From: Chitinophagales bacterium
GTDB taxonomy: Bacteria; Bacteroidota; Bacteroidia; Chitinophagales; Saprospiraceae
Length of the DNA stretch: 54,475 nt
Direction of reading: 5' to 3'
Assembly (NCBI GenBank): GCA_013298955.1
Contig: JAAFJT010000014.1
Span: 12,345 to 66,819, forward strand
The notes below the pieces were generated by a model that saw only the letters and a list, made by a program, of their open reading frames with translations, made no database searches and was not told the DNA's origin. Position 1 is the stretch's first letter. Every line of letters begins with the position of its first letter. The translations under genes were made by a program, and so were the position numbers. Of this stretch, positions 28,650 through 36,442 are shown piece after piece.

Positions 28650-28982
28650 TTATTTTAATTGAACTTTTTCCGTTTTTTTGACTTCTTTTTTCGCTGCTTT
28701 CTCTACCTTTTTCCGTTCTTTTTCAGCGCGTTCTTTGTCTGTTCCGTACTTTTTCTTTTTCAAAATCCTAACTTCCGCATAGTAGCCCAAGATGTGCGCG
28801 TGCATGTAACGCCCTTGTGATTCCGCAGCAATCAGTTCATCGAACTTGCTTTGCGGCACATTCAGATAGTTCCACGTTTGCCCTGTTTGGTACTCCGCCT
28901 GCAAAACGGCGTGTTCCGCATCATAACCGACAGCGCGCAACATAGAAGAATTGACAGGTTGACGAACAATTTGTTTAGCCAT
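28650..28982 (-). CDS. KTSC-domain protein
   Basis: 110 aa. Residues ~10-70 form a KTSC domain: VNSSMLRAVGYDAEHAVLQA, then WNYLNVPQSKFDELIAAESQ and GRYMHAHILG. KTSC domains occur alone or next to lysyl-tRNA-synthetase-like and phage proteins; their biochemical role is not established, though nucleic-acid binding has been suggested. The last ~35 residues are an unusually Lys/Glu-rich tail of repeated KKxEK units, which could bind nucleic acid or be disordered. The promoter at 29045-29075 precedes it. Confidence 0.88.
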   Translation of the reverse strand: MAKQIVRQPVNSSMLRAVGYDAEHAVLQAEYQTGQTWNYLNVPQSKFDELIAAESQGRYMHAHILGYYAEVRILKKKKYGTDKERAEKERKKVEKAAKKEVKKTEKVQLK

Positions 28983-29044
28983 TTTAGAATTTAAATTGTA
29001 AGAAAATGAATCTTTTAACTGCCTTTTTAGGCTGAATTATAGTA

Positions 29045-29075
29045 TAAAGATACAACCTTTTCCCGAGATTGTCAA
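29045..29075 (-). promoter_or_regulatory. Minus-strand promoter TTG-N20-TATCTTTA
   Basis: Read on the minus strand, TTG (29075-29073), 20 bases and TATCTTTA (29052-29045) lie about 63 bases upstream of the KTSC start. The last base departs from the TAnnTTTG consensus. Confidence 0.45.
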
Positions 29076-29104
29076 GTCAAAAAAGCGTTTTTTTGACATT
29101 TTTT

Positions 29105-30106
29105 TTAATGTAATATTTTGAAAACCAATTCTTTAAGTAACTCGCCTGCGTCCGTTCCATCGGCATCAACGCCTTTCGATTTAAGGTCATATTCGCGTAA
29201 GAAACCCAAAATTTGTTCCGTTTTAAACGGATTATAATGGCGTGCCGCCATTTTATAGTCCCTCAAAAAAAAATCACTGCGCAAACCCATCACATATAAC
29301 ACTTCTTTATCAGGTTTATTCGACAGGAAATGAAGCATATACACTTTTGAAAAATAATTATATAAATTAGAAATCACCACTACAAAGGGCGCGTCTTTCG
29401 GATTGCGGGCAAAATATTGAACAATCTTATTCGCCGTCAAAATATTTTTAGCAGACAACGCTTTTTGCAATTCAAAAACATTATAATCTTTGCTAATACC
29501 AATATTATCCTGCACTTGTTTGACATTGACAGTTGAATTTGGCGGCAAATTGAGGCGCAATTTATCCAATTCATTGGCAATTTTGCCCAAATCCGTGCCT
29601 AAATATTCCGCAATCAACTCAGCAGCATTGGCATCAATCATCAACTGAATTTCTTTCAAATAATTGCGAATCCAATCGGGTATTTGATTGTCATACAACG
29701 GTTTAGACTCCATAACGACCGCATTTTTGACCAACGCTTTCGCAAAAGCCATCCGCATATCCAACTTTTTGTGTTTATGCACTATCAATAAAATGGTAGA
29801 AGAAGTCGGTCTTTCCACATATTTTTGGAGGTTGACCAACGTTTTCATATCCTGCGCCTCTTTAAGAATCACCACTTGACGGTCTGCCATCATCGGATAA
29901 CGGCGGGCAGTATCCACAATCGCGGTCGATTCTGTATCTTTTCCGTAGAAAATCGTTTGATTAAACGATTTTTCACTTTCTGAAAGAACCTGATTTTCAA
30001 TGATTTCGGCAATTTTATCCATGAAAAACGATTCTTCCCCGTGTAAAAAATACACAGGCTTATACTCCTTTGCTTTAAGGCTTTTTAATAAATCTTTATA
30101 TTCCAA
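29105..30106 (-). CDS. holA: DNA polymerase III subunit delta
   Basis: 333 aa. HolA is the clamp-loader subunit that opens the beta sliding clamp. The family start (LLKSLKAKEYKPVYFLHGEE) and segments SFNQTIFYGKD, ARRYPMMADRQVVILKEAQ and NELDKLRL match in order, and the length is normal. The start codon is unusual: the frame begins with TTG at 30106-30104 (TTG GAA TAT AAA), an in-frame stop lies two codons before it, and there is no suitable ATG nearby. The non-ATG start may keep expression low. The hairpin at 30132-30181 sits just upstream. Confidence 0.95.
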   Translation of the reverse strand: MEYKDLLKSLKAKEYKPVYFLHGEESFFMDKIAEIIENQVLSESEKSFNQTIFYGKDTESTAIVDTARRYPMMADRQVVILKEAQDMKTLVNLQKYVERPTSSTILLIVHKHKKLDMRMAFAKALVKNAVVMESKPLYDNQIPDWIRNYLKEIQLMIDANAAELIAEYLGTDLGKIANELDKLRLNLPPNSTVNVKQVQDNIGISKDYNVFELQKALSAKNILTANKIVQYFARNPKDAPFVVVISNLYNYFSKVYMLHFLSNKPDKEVLYVMGLRSDFFLRDYKMAARHYNPFKTEQILGFLREYDLKSKGVDADGTDAGELLKELVFKILH

Positions 30107-30131
30107 AATTTAATATTTTTAAACCACATTT

Positions 30132-30181
30132 GTAAAGGACTTTGTAGTCGGGAAATAAATTTCCCGACTACAAAGTCCTTT
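30132..30181 (-). terminator. Cyclophilin gene terminator, GTCGGGAAAT-core hairpin
   Basis: Perfect 24-bp arms at 30132-30155 and 30158-30181. The inner 14 base pairs equal those of the sprA terminator (10623-10678); the outer stem (TAAAGGACTT) is different but fully paired. It begins 6 bases after the stop of the minus-strand cyclophilin gene and lies upstream of holA. Confidence 0.85.
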
Positions 30182-30186
30182 ACGGA

Positions 30187-30852
30187 TTACTTGATTTTAA
30201 ATTCAATTTTTTCAACAGGCTTATCTGTTTCATACAATTTTTTAGCCGCAATCTTTTCCACAACCTCCATACCCGTTTCCACTTCGCCAAACACCGTATA
30301 ATTACCATCCAAACGCGGGTCTCCGCCCATCGTTTTATAGGCTTCTTGTTGGGTTTTAGAATATGTTTTTTTCAACTCCTGTTGAAATTCATCCAAAGCG
30401 ATTTGCGTATATTTCCGACCACAGACAATATAAAATTCTGTTGCAGACGAAAATTGGGTCGGTTTATCACTCGCCATCGCCAATGCACCCCGCTTGTGAA
30501 AATATTCAGGCTTTATTTCTTGTGGCAACTCATATCGAAGGCGCGGAATATCAGGTTGATTACCACCTTGAATCACCAAACCATCGACAATCCTGTAAAA
30601 AAGACCATGTTGATAATAATTATTTTTCACCAAATGCAAAAAATTGGCTCTATGTAAAGGCGTTCCAGCATACAATTTAAGGGTAATATCGCCTTCTTTG
30701 GTTTGTAAAGTGACGCGCTCCTCTGTTTCATATTGTTTGGCATAACGATTTAGCGTCGAAATTACTTGTTCCTGTGGTATTTCAAATTTTTTAGATTCAC
30801 AACTGCTCAATAACAAACCTAAACCCAACAAGACAGTTACTAATTTATTCAT
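30187..30852 (-). CDS. Cyclophilin-type peptidyl-prolyl isomerase lipoprotein
   Basis: 221 aa. The signal ends in the lipobox LLSSC (Cys18), so it is a lipoprotein, probably on the periplasmic face of a membrane. The cyclophilin domain runs from about residue 45: GDITLKLYAGTPLHRANFLH, LFYRIVDGLVIQGGNQ (the FxRxxxxFxxQxG-like core with Phe-to-Leu/Val changes), ALAMASDKPTQFSSATEFYI and NYTVFGEVETGMEVVEKIA. It catalyses cis/trans isomerisation of peptidyl-prolyl bonds to help exported proteins fold. The catalytic Arg is kept in FYRI. Confidence 0.95.
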   Translation of the reverse strand: MNKLVTVLLGLGLLLSSCESKKFEIPQEQVISTLNRYAKQYETEERVTLQTKEGDITLKLYAGTPLHRANFLHLVKNNYYQHGLFYRIVDGLVIQGGNQPDIPRLRYELPQEIKPEYFHKRGALAMASDKPTQFSSATEFYIVCGRKYTQIALDEFQQELKKTYSKTQQEAYKTMGGDPRLDGNYTVFGEVETGMEVVEKIAAKKLYETDKPVEKIEFKIK

Positions 30853-30883
30853 AATATTTTTTTTAATATTTTTTCAACCTATT

Positions 30884-31136
30884 TTTTAGGATAAATTGGA
30901 ACACGGATGACACAGATTGGGCGGATTTGCACGGATTTTTTATTTTTGAATCTAATTGTAAGTGGTTCATATTAAATAATCGACAACAACGTTTGGAGGA
31001 TTTCAAACCCTCCAAACGTTATAATGATTTGAAAATCAATCTTTTACTAAGCATTCTTTTTTGTCGATTCTTCAACTACTTAATCCGCAAAAATGGTAAA
31101 AAATCCGCCTAATCCGTGTTCCAATTTATCCTAAAA
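30884..31136. repeat. Inverted repeat with a second repeat element inside
   Basis: Perfect 25-bp arms (TTTTAGGATAAATTGGAACA at 30884, complement ending 31136) enclose further GGCGGATTT-type copies and, in the middle, the 124-bp hairpin element at 30959-31082. It fills the gap between the cyclophilin start and the TPM gene stop. The GGAACACGGAT motif resembles the tandem repeat at 54284-54475. Confidence 0.9.
30959..31082 (+). repeat. Hairpin element family A, copy 1
   Basis: 124 bp. It begins TAAGTGGTT and ends AACTACTTA, with AATCGACAA near the left end and TTGTCGATT near the right, giving imperfect terminal inverted repeats. The centre is the hairpin AACGTTTGGAGGATTT / AAACCCTCCAAACGTT (30988-31003, 31005-31020). 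Other copies are at 44289-44418 (same strand) and 35041-35160 (inverted). Confidence 0.88.
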
Positions 31137-31137
31137 T

Positions 31138-31938
31138 CTACCAATCGCCGCTTGCGCCACCGCCGCCTGTATCGCCATCACCAAAGCCTCCGAAACCACC
31201 ACTATCATCATCGGAGCTACTGCTATCCCAGCCGCCGCCACCATTGCCGCCACCAATGAAAATGGTGGGACCAGTATCATCCGAATAATGTCGCTGCCGT
31301 GTTCCATATTGCCGATAATCATTAGAGCTGCGCCCTTTACGCATCATGTAAATAAATAATGCAATAAACAAAGCAATGAATAAACAGACAAAAATGACTT
31401 CTTCGGTACTCATCGAATCATTTTGTTGTCCAAACTGCTCATTCACATACTCCCCGTTTGCATGCTTAGAAATGCTTTGAACCGTTGCCAATAAACCATC
31501 ATAATACGCCTGTTTTTTAAAATTAGGCACTAAATGACGGTCAATAATCCGTTTACAAATCATATCAGGCAAAACGCCCTCCATCCCATACCCTGTGGTA
31601 ATATTAGCGCGTCGCCGAGTCGGGTCGGTGGAAATCAACACTAAAACCCCATTATTTTTTTTCGTACCGATACCCCATTTGCGAAATAATTCGACTCCAT
31701 AAGGCTCAATTTCACTACCATCTAAGGTCGGCAAGGTCACAACCGTAATTTGCGTAGTCGTGCTATCACTGTAACGGACTAAGGTACTTTCCAATAATTG
31801 TTGCTCTTGAGGAGTCATTAGATTGGAAAAATCATTCACCAAACGCGGTGGAGACGGTTTTTCGGGTATCTTTTGCCCAAAACTCAAAGTCAAAACCAAA
31901 CATAAAATGTTTGTAATCAACCATTTGGAAGGTTGCAT
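31138..31938 (-). CDS. TPM-domain membrane protein (YgcG family)
   Basis: About 266 aa from the ATG at 31938, which starts a good signal peptide (MQPSKWLITNILCLVLTLSF). An in-frame ATG at 31971 and the open frame to 32010 are alternatives. The TPM domain covers residues ~30-175: LVNDFSNLMTPQEQQLLEST, TQITVVTLPTLDG, KNNGVLVLIS, RRANITTGYGMEGVLPD. One transmembrane helix follows (VIFVCLFIALFIALFIYMM), then a Gly/Ser/Asp-rich tail ending GGGGASGDW, typical of YgcG-like proteins. The TPM fold is linked to membrane-protein quality control and photosystem repair in plants; its bacterial role is unclear. Confidence 0.9.
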   Translation of the reverse strand: MQPSKWLITNILCLVLTLSFGQKIPEKPSPPRLVNDFSNLMTPQEQQLLESTLVRYSDSTTTQITVVTLPTLDGSEIEPYGVELFRKWGIGTKKNNGVLVLISTDPTRRRANITTGYGMEGVLPDMICKRIIDRHLVPNFKKQAYYDGLLATVQSISKHANGEYVNEQFGQQNDSMSTEEVIFVCLFIALFIALFIYMMRKGRSSNDYRQYGTRQRHYSDDTGPTIFIGGGNGGGGWDSSSSDDDSGGFGGFGDGDTGGGGASGDW

Positions 31939-32020
31939 GGGTTGTGAAAAACGTAAAAAAATTAATTTCATATAAAAAAAGCATCCAGTTTTAAAAATAT
32001 GGTTTGGCAATCATCTTGTG

Positions 32021-32054
32021 CAAAAGTAATAGTTTTAGGAGAATTAGCACAAAA
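32021..32054 (-). promoter_or_regulatory. Minus-strand promoter TTTTG-N21-TACTTTTG
   Basis: On the minus strand, TTTTG (32054-32050), 21 bases and TACTTTTG (32028-32021) fit the Bacteroidota consensus. It drives the TPM gene, whose start lies ~50-80 bases downstream. Confidence 0.75.
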
Positions 32055-32242
32055 GTTTTTTACATTTTTGTCTCACTTGGATACTTTGGATGTTATCGTA
32101 AAAAACAAATTTAAATTATGTAAAAATATTGTTATGTGAACATAATGTTAATGATATACTGTCATTTACAAATTAAATAAAATGTTATATTATAATTTAC
32201 TTTAAAAAGTTTTATAAAAATGTGCATAAAAACGCTTAAAAG

Positions 32243-32274
32243 TTTGGTTTTATGAAAGGAAGCAGATATTTTTA
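32243..32274 (+). promoter_or_regulatory. Promoter TTTG-N20-TATTTTTA for the DUF937-OmpA gene
   Basis: TTTG at 32243-32246 and TATTTTTA at 32267-32274 with a 20-base spacer, 49 bases before the ATG at 32323. The final base differs from the TAnnTTTG consensus. Confidence 0.5.
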
Positions 32275-32322
32275 CCGCCGAATATTCATTCTATTCTTTC
32301 CACTATCAAACGAGATATTATC

Positions 32323-33624
32323 ATGGGAATCAATGTATTAGACCTTTTAAAAGGTCAAATGGGCAACATGGTTGTCGAAAAAGCAGCACAGTACTTGGGC
32401 GAAGACGCAGGAGCAGCAGGTAAAGCGATGAGCGCGATATTACCTTCTGTACTCGGCGGCGTGATGAACCAAGCAACAAACATCAGTGGTGCGACCAACT
32501 TGTTGAACATGTTGAGCAATGGCGGACATGATGGCGGTATTTTTGGTAATTTAGGCTCTTTATTGGGTGGCGGTAGCGCAACTCAGGGTTTGGTCAATGC
32601 TGGTTCTGGCATTATTAAAGGTCTATTCGGCGATAAAGTAGGGGCGATAGTTGATTTCGTCGCTAAGTATGCAGGCATTAAAAGTAGTTCTGCTTCTTCT
32701 TTGTTGGGCATGGCTGCACCAATGGTGATGGGCATGATTGGCAAACAATCGGCTGGTTTAGGCGCGAGTGGTTTGATGAAGTTGTTAGGTGGTCAATCGG
32801 ATTTCGTCAAAGCAGCGTTACCTGCTGGCATGGGTGGTGTTTTAGGTTTAGCGGGTCTTGGAAATCTGGGTGGCATGGTCGATGGCGCTATGAAAACAGC
32901 TACTTCCGCTACGACAAAGGCTACTGAAACGGTTTCACGCGCAGCGAATCAAGTTGTAAGCGAAGTTGAAAGCAATACAGGTGGTTTCAATTGGTGGCCT
33001 TGGGCATTATTATTAGGCGTTTCTGCAGCAGCATTATGGTTTGCGAAAAAAGGTTGCGCACCTGCGCCTCCAAAAGTAGCGGTTACAGCACCTGCAACCC
33101 CTGCGGTGGCAGCTCCTACGGCAGCCGTTCCTACGCCCGCGCCTGTTGCTACGCCTGCGGAACCAGCAAAACCAGTAGAAAAGAAATTGAAATTGGCAGA
33201 CGGTTCAGAAATTACCGTTATGGGTGGTTCGTTTTTGGAAAAATTATATACAGAAGTGAGTAGCCCATCTTCAAGCATTGGCTATAAAGTGACTTTTGAT
33301 AATTTTAATTTCAAAACTGGTTCTGCGGTAGTAGAAGATGCGTCTAAAAAACAATTGGAAGATTTGTACCATATCATGAGTGCTTATCCAAAATTGGAAA
33401 TCAAAGTAGATGGTTATACGGATAACAAAGGCGATGCTGTTAAAAACAAGAAATTGTCTGAAGACCGCGCTTTGGCTGTAAAAACCTATATGGTGGCTAA
33501 GAAAATCGATGCTAAACGGTTGGTTACAGCAGGTCATGGTGCCGAAAACCCTGTTGGCGATAATAATACAGAGGAAGGACGCGCTAAAAATCGCCGTATC
33601 GAATCCAGCATTACAAAAGATTAA
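32323..33624 (+). CDS. DUF937 protein fused to an OmpA-like peptidoglycan-binding domain
   Basis: 433 aa. Residues 1-190 are Gly/Ala/Leu-rich DUF937 (MGINVLDLLKGQMGNMVVEK, ILPSVLGGVMNQA). A transmembrane helix follows (NWWPWALLLGVSAAALWFA, ~225-243), then an Ala/Pro/Thr linker, then an OmpA C-terminal domain (~325-433): NFNFKTGSAVVED, VDGYTDNKGD, LSEDRALAVKTYMV, GHGAENPVGDNNTEEGRAKN and RRIES, including the Asp and Arg that bind diaminopimelate. No signal peptide is present, so DUF937 probably faces the cytoplasm while OmpA grips peptidoglycan. It is convergent with the Smr gene. Confidence 0.9.
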   Translation: MGINVLDLLKGQMGNMVVEKAAQYLGEDAGAAGKAMSAILPSVLGGVMNQATNISGATNLLNMLSNGGHDGGIFGNLGSLLGGGSATQGLVNAGSGIIKGLFGDKVGAIVDFVAKYAGIKSSSASSLLGMAAPMVMGMIGKQSAGLGASGLMKLLGGQSDFVKAALPAGMGGVLGLAGLGNLGGMVDGAMKTATSATTKATETVSRAANQVVSEVESNTGGFNWWPWALLLGVSAAALWFAKKGCAPAPPKVAVTAPATPAVAAPTAAVPTPAPVATPAEPAKPVEKKLKLADGSEITVMGGSFLEKLYTEVSSPSSSIGYKVTFDNFNFKTGSAVVEDASKKQLEDLYHIMSAYPKLEIKVDGYTDNKGDAVKNKKLSEDRALAVKTYMVAKKIDAKRLVTAGHGAENPVGDNNTEEGRAKNRRIESSITKD

Positions 33625-33697
33625 TTTGAATAATTCGGCTTATGCCGAATCGATTCATTCATTTAGATTAAGGATTTTTAACATAATCATTTGACTC

Positions 33698-33744
33698 AAA
33701 CTCCTTTCAAAGTCGATGCGTTGGCACGACTTTGAAAGGAGTTT
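33698..33744. terminator. 18-bp hairpin between convergent genes
   Basis: AAACTCCTTTCAAAGTCG (33698-33715) and its perfect complement (33727-33744) with an 11-base loop lie between the DUF937-OmpA and Smr gene ends. It probably serves both directions. Confidence 0.85.
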
Positions 33745-33764
33745 GTTGTTTCGGGAACTTAAAG

Positions 33765-34817
33765 TTATTTTAGAATGACTTCGGTTGCCCCATATCCGTA
33801 TTTTTTATGATATTCGTTTTTATAAGATGCGACATAATCATTGCGGCGTAATCGAGCATGAATCGATTCGCGTAACCTTCCTTTGCCCAAACCGTGAATA
33901 ATATAGACGCGCATAATGCCCATTTGAATGGATTGCGATAGATAGCGGTCAAAAGTGCGTAATTGAATATCCAAAATTTGAGTTACAGTCAAACTACTTG
34001 GATTATCGTGGAGCATTTCGATATGTAAATCAATATCCGTTCTAAAATCAGCAAATTTTTGGACATCGGGAACGGGTTCGACGTATTTTTTGACCAATTT
34101 GGGGTTGACCTTCAAATGGTCTGCCGTGTATTTTTTCAAATCATTGGGATTGGGTTCATTCGCGCTGGTTTCAAATTGTGTTAATAAAGACAAAAGAACG
34201 ATTTCTTTATTAAAAATCGTTGAAAATTGCTTTTTTTTGAAAAACAATTGTGGTTTTAACTTCATTTGTTTGACCACCGTTTCGCCAAGACCAGACGTAT
34301 ATAAAGGTTGTAAATCAAGATTGACATCGGGCAACTCATTTAAATCATCTTGTTTAAAATTACCAATCAATGCCACTTTCCCTGCATCCAATTTGGCTTG
34401 TTTTTCAACCTTTATTTTAGTTAAAACATTGATTTTCAACGAAAAAAAAAGATTGGTTTGCGTACCATTCAATAAAAAAATATCATAATGAGTCGTATCA
34501 CCAAATTTATCAAGGATGGCTTCAAAACCCAATTGCAAACCTTCTTTTGGGGCAAGATGCGCTGGTAAAGACGCGAGAAACGCATTTTTATCCTGAGTCG
34601 GTTGCGTTTTCAGGACAGGTTTACCTATAAAATGTTGTAAAATCTGTTGTTGAGTGGTGTATGCCTCCACTCGCACAAGGTCTTCTTCTGAAGCAGGAAT
34701 TTCCATATTCGACCCTTTCAACAAAACCATAACCATCCCATTACCGAGTTTGTCGGTAATAATCCCTTCTTCGGGCGCGTGTAAGAATTTGACCTTTGTG
34801 CCAATACCAAGTAACAT
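33765..34817 (-). CDS. DUF2027 and Smr-domain protein
   Basis: 350 aa from the ATG at 34817 (MLLGIGTKVKFLHAPEEGII). The frame is open to 34889, but those extra residues do not match the family. The N-terminal part is DUF2027 (SH3-like start, then a beta-rich middle). The last ~80 residues are a Smr domain: DLHIEMLHDNPS, then VYIIHGLGKGRLRESIHARL, with the DLH and HGxGxG motifs intact. Smr domains are nicking endonucleases in MutS2 and in ribosome-rescue nucleases (SmrB); this DUF2027 combination is a Bacteroidota standard whose target is not known. Confidence 0.93.
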   Translation of the reverse strand: MLLGIGTKVKFLHAPEEGIITDKLGNGMVMVLLKGSNMEIPASEEDLVRVEAYTTQQQILQHFIGKPVLKTQPTQDKNAFLASLPAHLAPKEGLQLGFEAILDKFGDTTHYDIFLLNGTQTNLFFSLKINVLTKIKVEKQAKLDAGKVALIGNFKQDDLNELPDVNLDLQPLYTSGLGETVVKQMKLKPQLFFKKKQFSTIFNKEIVLLSLLTQFETSANEPNPNDLKKYTADHLKVNPKLVKKYVEPVPDVQKFADFRTDIDLHIEMLHDNPSSLTVTQILDIQLRTFDRYLSQSIQMGIMRVYIIHGLGKGRLRESIHARLRRNDYVASYKNEYHKKYGYGATEVILK

Positions 34818-35011
34818 TTTGTTTAAAATTAATAACAGGAAAATGAGGATTCGTTCGCTTTTCAAACTCATTTGAGTTTGAATCTGCAAAGGAACTGAAA
34901 TTCTGACACAAATTAGTTAAAACGTAGGGGGATTTGGATTATACAGGTTCTATCCAAATCTAATCATCCTCATCACTTTCTTTATCAATATCTTGCAAAT
35001 ATTGAAAAATG

Positions 35012-35047
35012 CTACTTAGTTGGGAAATAAATTCCCCAACTAAGTAG
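35012..35047. repeat. Third hairpin related to the GGGAAATAAATTCCC core
   Basis: CTACTTAGTTGGGAA (35012-35026) pairs with TTCCCCAACTAAGTAG (35032-35047) with one bulged base. The loop-proximal core is like the hairpins at 10623 and 30132, while the outer stem is again different. Its right arm overlaps the TAAGTAGTT terminus of the family A element that starts at 35041. Confidence 0.7.
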
Positions 35048-35160
35048 TTAAAATGAAAGAAGCGACAAAAGGTCATACCTACTAAAAGATTGATTTTCAA
35101 GATAGTAGAACGTTTGGAGGGTTTCAAACCCTCCAAACGTTGTTGTCGGTTATTAAAGCA
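35041..35160 (-). repeat. Hairpin element family A, copy 3 (inverted)
   Basis: Reverse-complement relative of 30959-31082 and 44289-44418. It begins TAAGTAGTT, contains the perfect hairpin AACGTTTGGAGGGTTT / AAACCCTCCAAACGTT (35109-35124, 35126-35141) and then TTGTTGTCGGTTATT. The distal end is diverged. It lies between the Smr gene start and the stop of the MetE-like gene, filling most of a 352-base gap. Confidence 0.8.
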
Positions 35161-35169
35161 TTTTCAACA

Positions 35170-36279
35170 TCACCCCCAAACGGTGCGTGCTGTTTCTACA
35201 ACCAATGCTAATTTACGCCATTGGTCATCTTCTGTCAAGGCGTTGCCATGCGATGTACTCGAAAAACCACATTGTGGACTCAAACAGAGGTTTTCAAGTG
35301 GCATATATTGAGCCGCTTCATGGATGCGCGTAGTCAATTCTTGAACGGTTTCCAATTGCGGTATTTTGGAGGAAACCAACCCAAGCACGACTTTTTTATG
35401 TGCAGGTACAAAGCGCAATGGGGCAAAATCGCCTGAACGTTCATCATCATATTCTAAAAAATACGCATCTACATTCAATTGATTGAAAAGGACTTCTGCA
35501 ACGGGTTCATAACCGCCTTCTGCAAACCAAGTACTCCGATAATTGCCCCGACACAAATGGATGCCAACCGTTAAATCTTTCGGTCGGTCATCAATCACCG
35601 AATTAATTAAAGCGGCATAGGTTTGAGGTAACTCATCTGGATTTTCACCGCGTTCTTTGGCAGCTTCGCGCATTTTTGGGTCGCAGAGGTAGGCTAAATT
35701 GGTGTCATCCAATTGCAAATAGCGACAACCTGCTGCATACAAAGCCGCGATTTCAGCCCGATACGCTTGGGCTAAATCGTGGAAAAACGCATCCATATCA
35801 GGATAAGCCGTAATATTAATGGATTTTCGACCACCTCTAAAATGAATCATCGTTGGGGACGGAATCGAAACTTTGGGCGTATTCAAAACGACCGATTTTA
35901 AAAAATTAAAATCATCGACTTGAATATTTCGCGCATGTTGCAATTTCCCTGTAACGCTCAATTTTGGAGGTGTAAAACCATCTTCTGCCACTTTTGCATT
36001 GGGATTGGAAGCAATTCCGCCTGTTACGGTGACTCCATCTAATTGTTTTAAAAAATCAAGGTGAAAATAATCACGTCGAAATTCACCATCTGTAATGGGT
36101 TGAATACCAATAGATTCCATCTTTTTAACCGATTGAACAATGGCGGCATTTTCGGCAATACGAAGTCTTTTAGCAGTGATTTTGCCTAATTTCCATTGAT
36201 GGCGCAAGTCTAATAAGGCTTTTGGGCGCAGTAGGCTACCTACATGGTCTGCCCGAAAAGGTGGGTTTAGAATACTCAT
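35170..36279 (-). CDS. Cobalamin-independent methionine synthase C-terminal-like methyltransferase
   Basis: 369 aa, comparable to the YxjG/YxjH group rather than full MetE (about 750). RADHVGSLLRP and PITDGEFRRDYFHLDFL are the family start. Zinc-ligand segments are seen: GIHLCRGNYRS (His and Cys), a Glu in YFLEYDDERSGDF, and LSPQCGFSS (Cys). These enzymes transfer methyl groups to a thiol such as homocysteine; the methyl donor of stand-alone short forms is often uncertain. No SAM or cobalamin riboswitch is seen upstream. Confidence 0.9.
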   Translation of the reverse strand: MSILNPPFRADHVGSLLRPKALLDLRHQWKLGKITAKRLRIAENAAIVQSVKKMESIGIQPITDGEFRRDYFHLDFLKQLDGVTVTGGIASNPNAKVAEDGFTPPKLSVTGKLQHARNIQVDDFNFLKSVVLNTPKVSIPSPTMIHFRGGRKSINITAYPDMDAFFHDLAQAYRAEIAALYAAGCRYLQLDDTNLAYLCDPKMREAAKERGENPDELPQTYAALINSVIDDRPKDLTVGIHLCRGNYRSTWFAEGGYEPVAEVLFNQLNVDAYFLEYDDERSGDFAPLRFVPAHKKVVLGLVSSKIPQLETVQELTTRIHEAAQYMPLENLCLSPQCGFSSTSHGNALTEDDQWRKLALVVETARTVWG

Positions 36280-36388
36280 ATTGGTTTGATTTTTAATTGA
36301 TTTTAAGAAATTGGAATGTGGATTTTCGGGATTTAAGGAGTTGAAGCAAAATATAAATCATTGATAATTAACTAATTCGTATCGAATC

Positions 36389-36420
36389 AAGGTTGTCGAG
36401 GTTGCAACCTCGACAACCTT
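36389..36420. repeat. Perfect 32-bp palindrome
   Basis: AAGGTTGTCGAGGTTG followed by its exact complement. It lies between the DUF547 gene end (minus) and the MetE-like gene start. Its flanks, ATCGAATC on the left and TTTTGGATCGGTTATTT on the right, match those of the 243-bp nested repeat at 28398-28640, so it looks like the simple form of that element. Confidence 0.9.
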
Positions 36421-36442
36421 TTGGATCGGTTATTTCAAGAAG

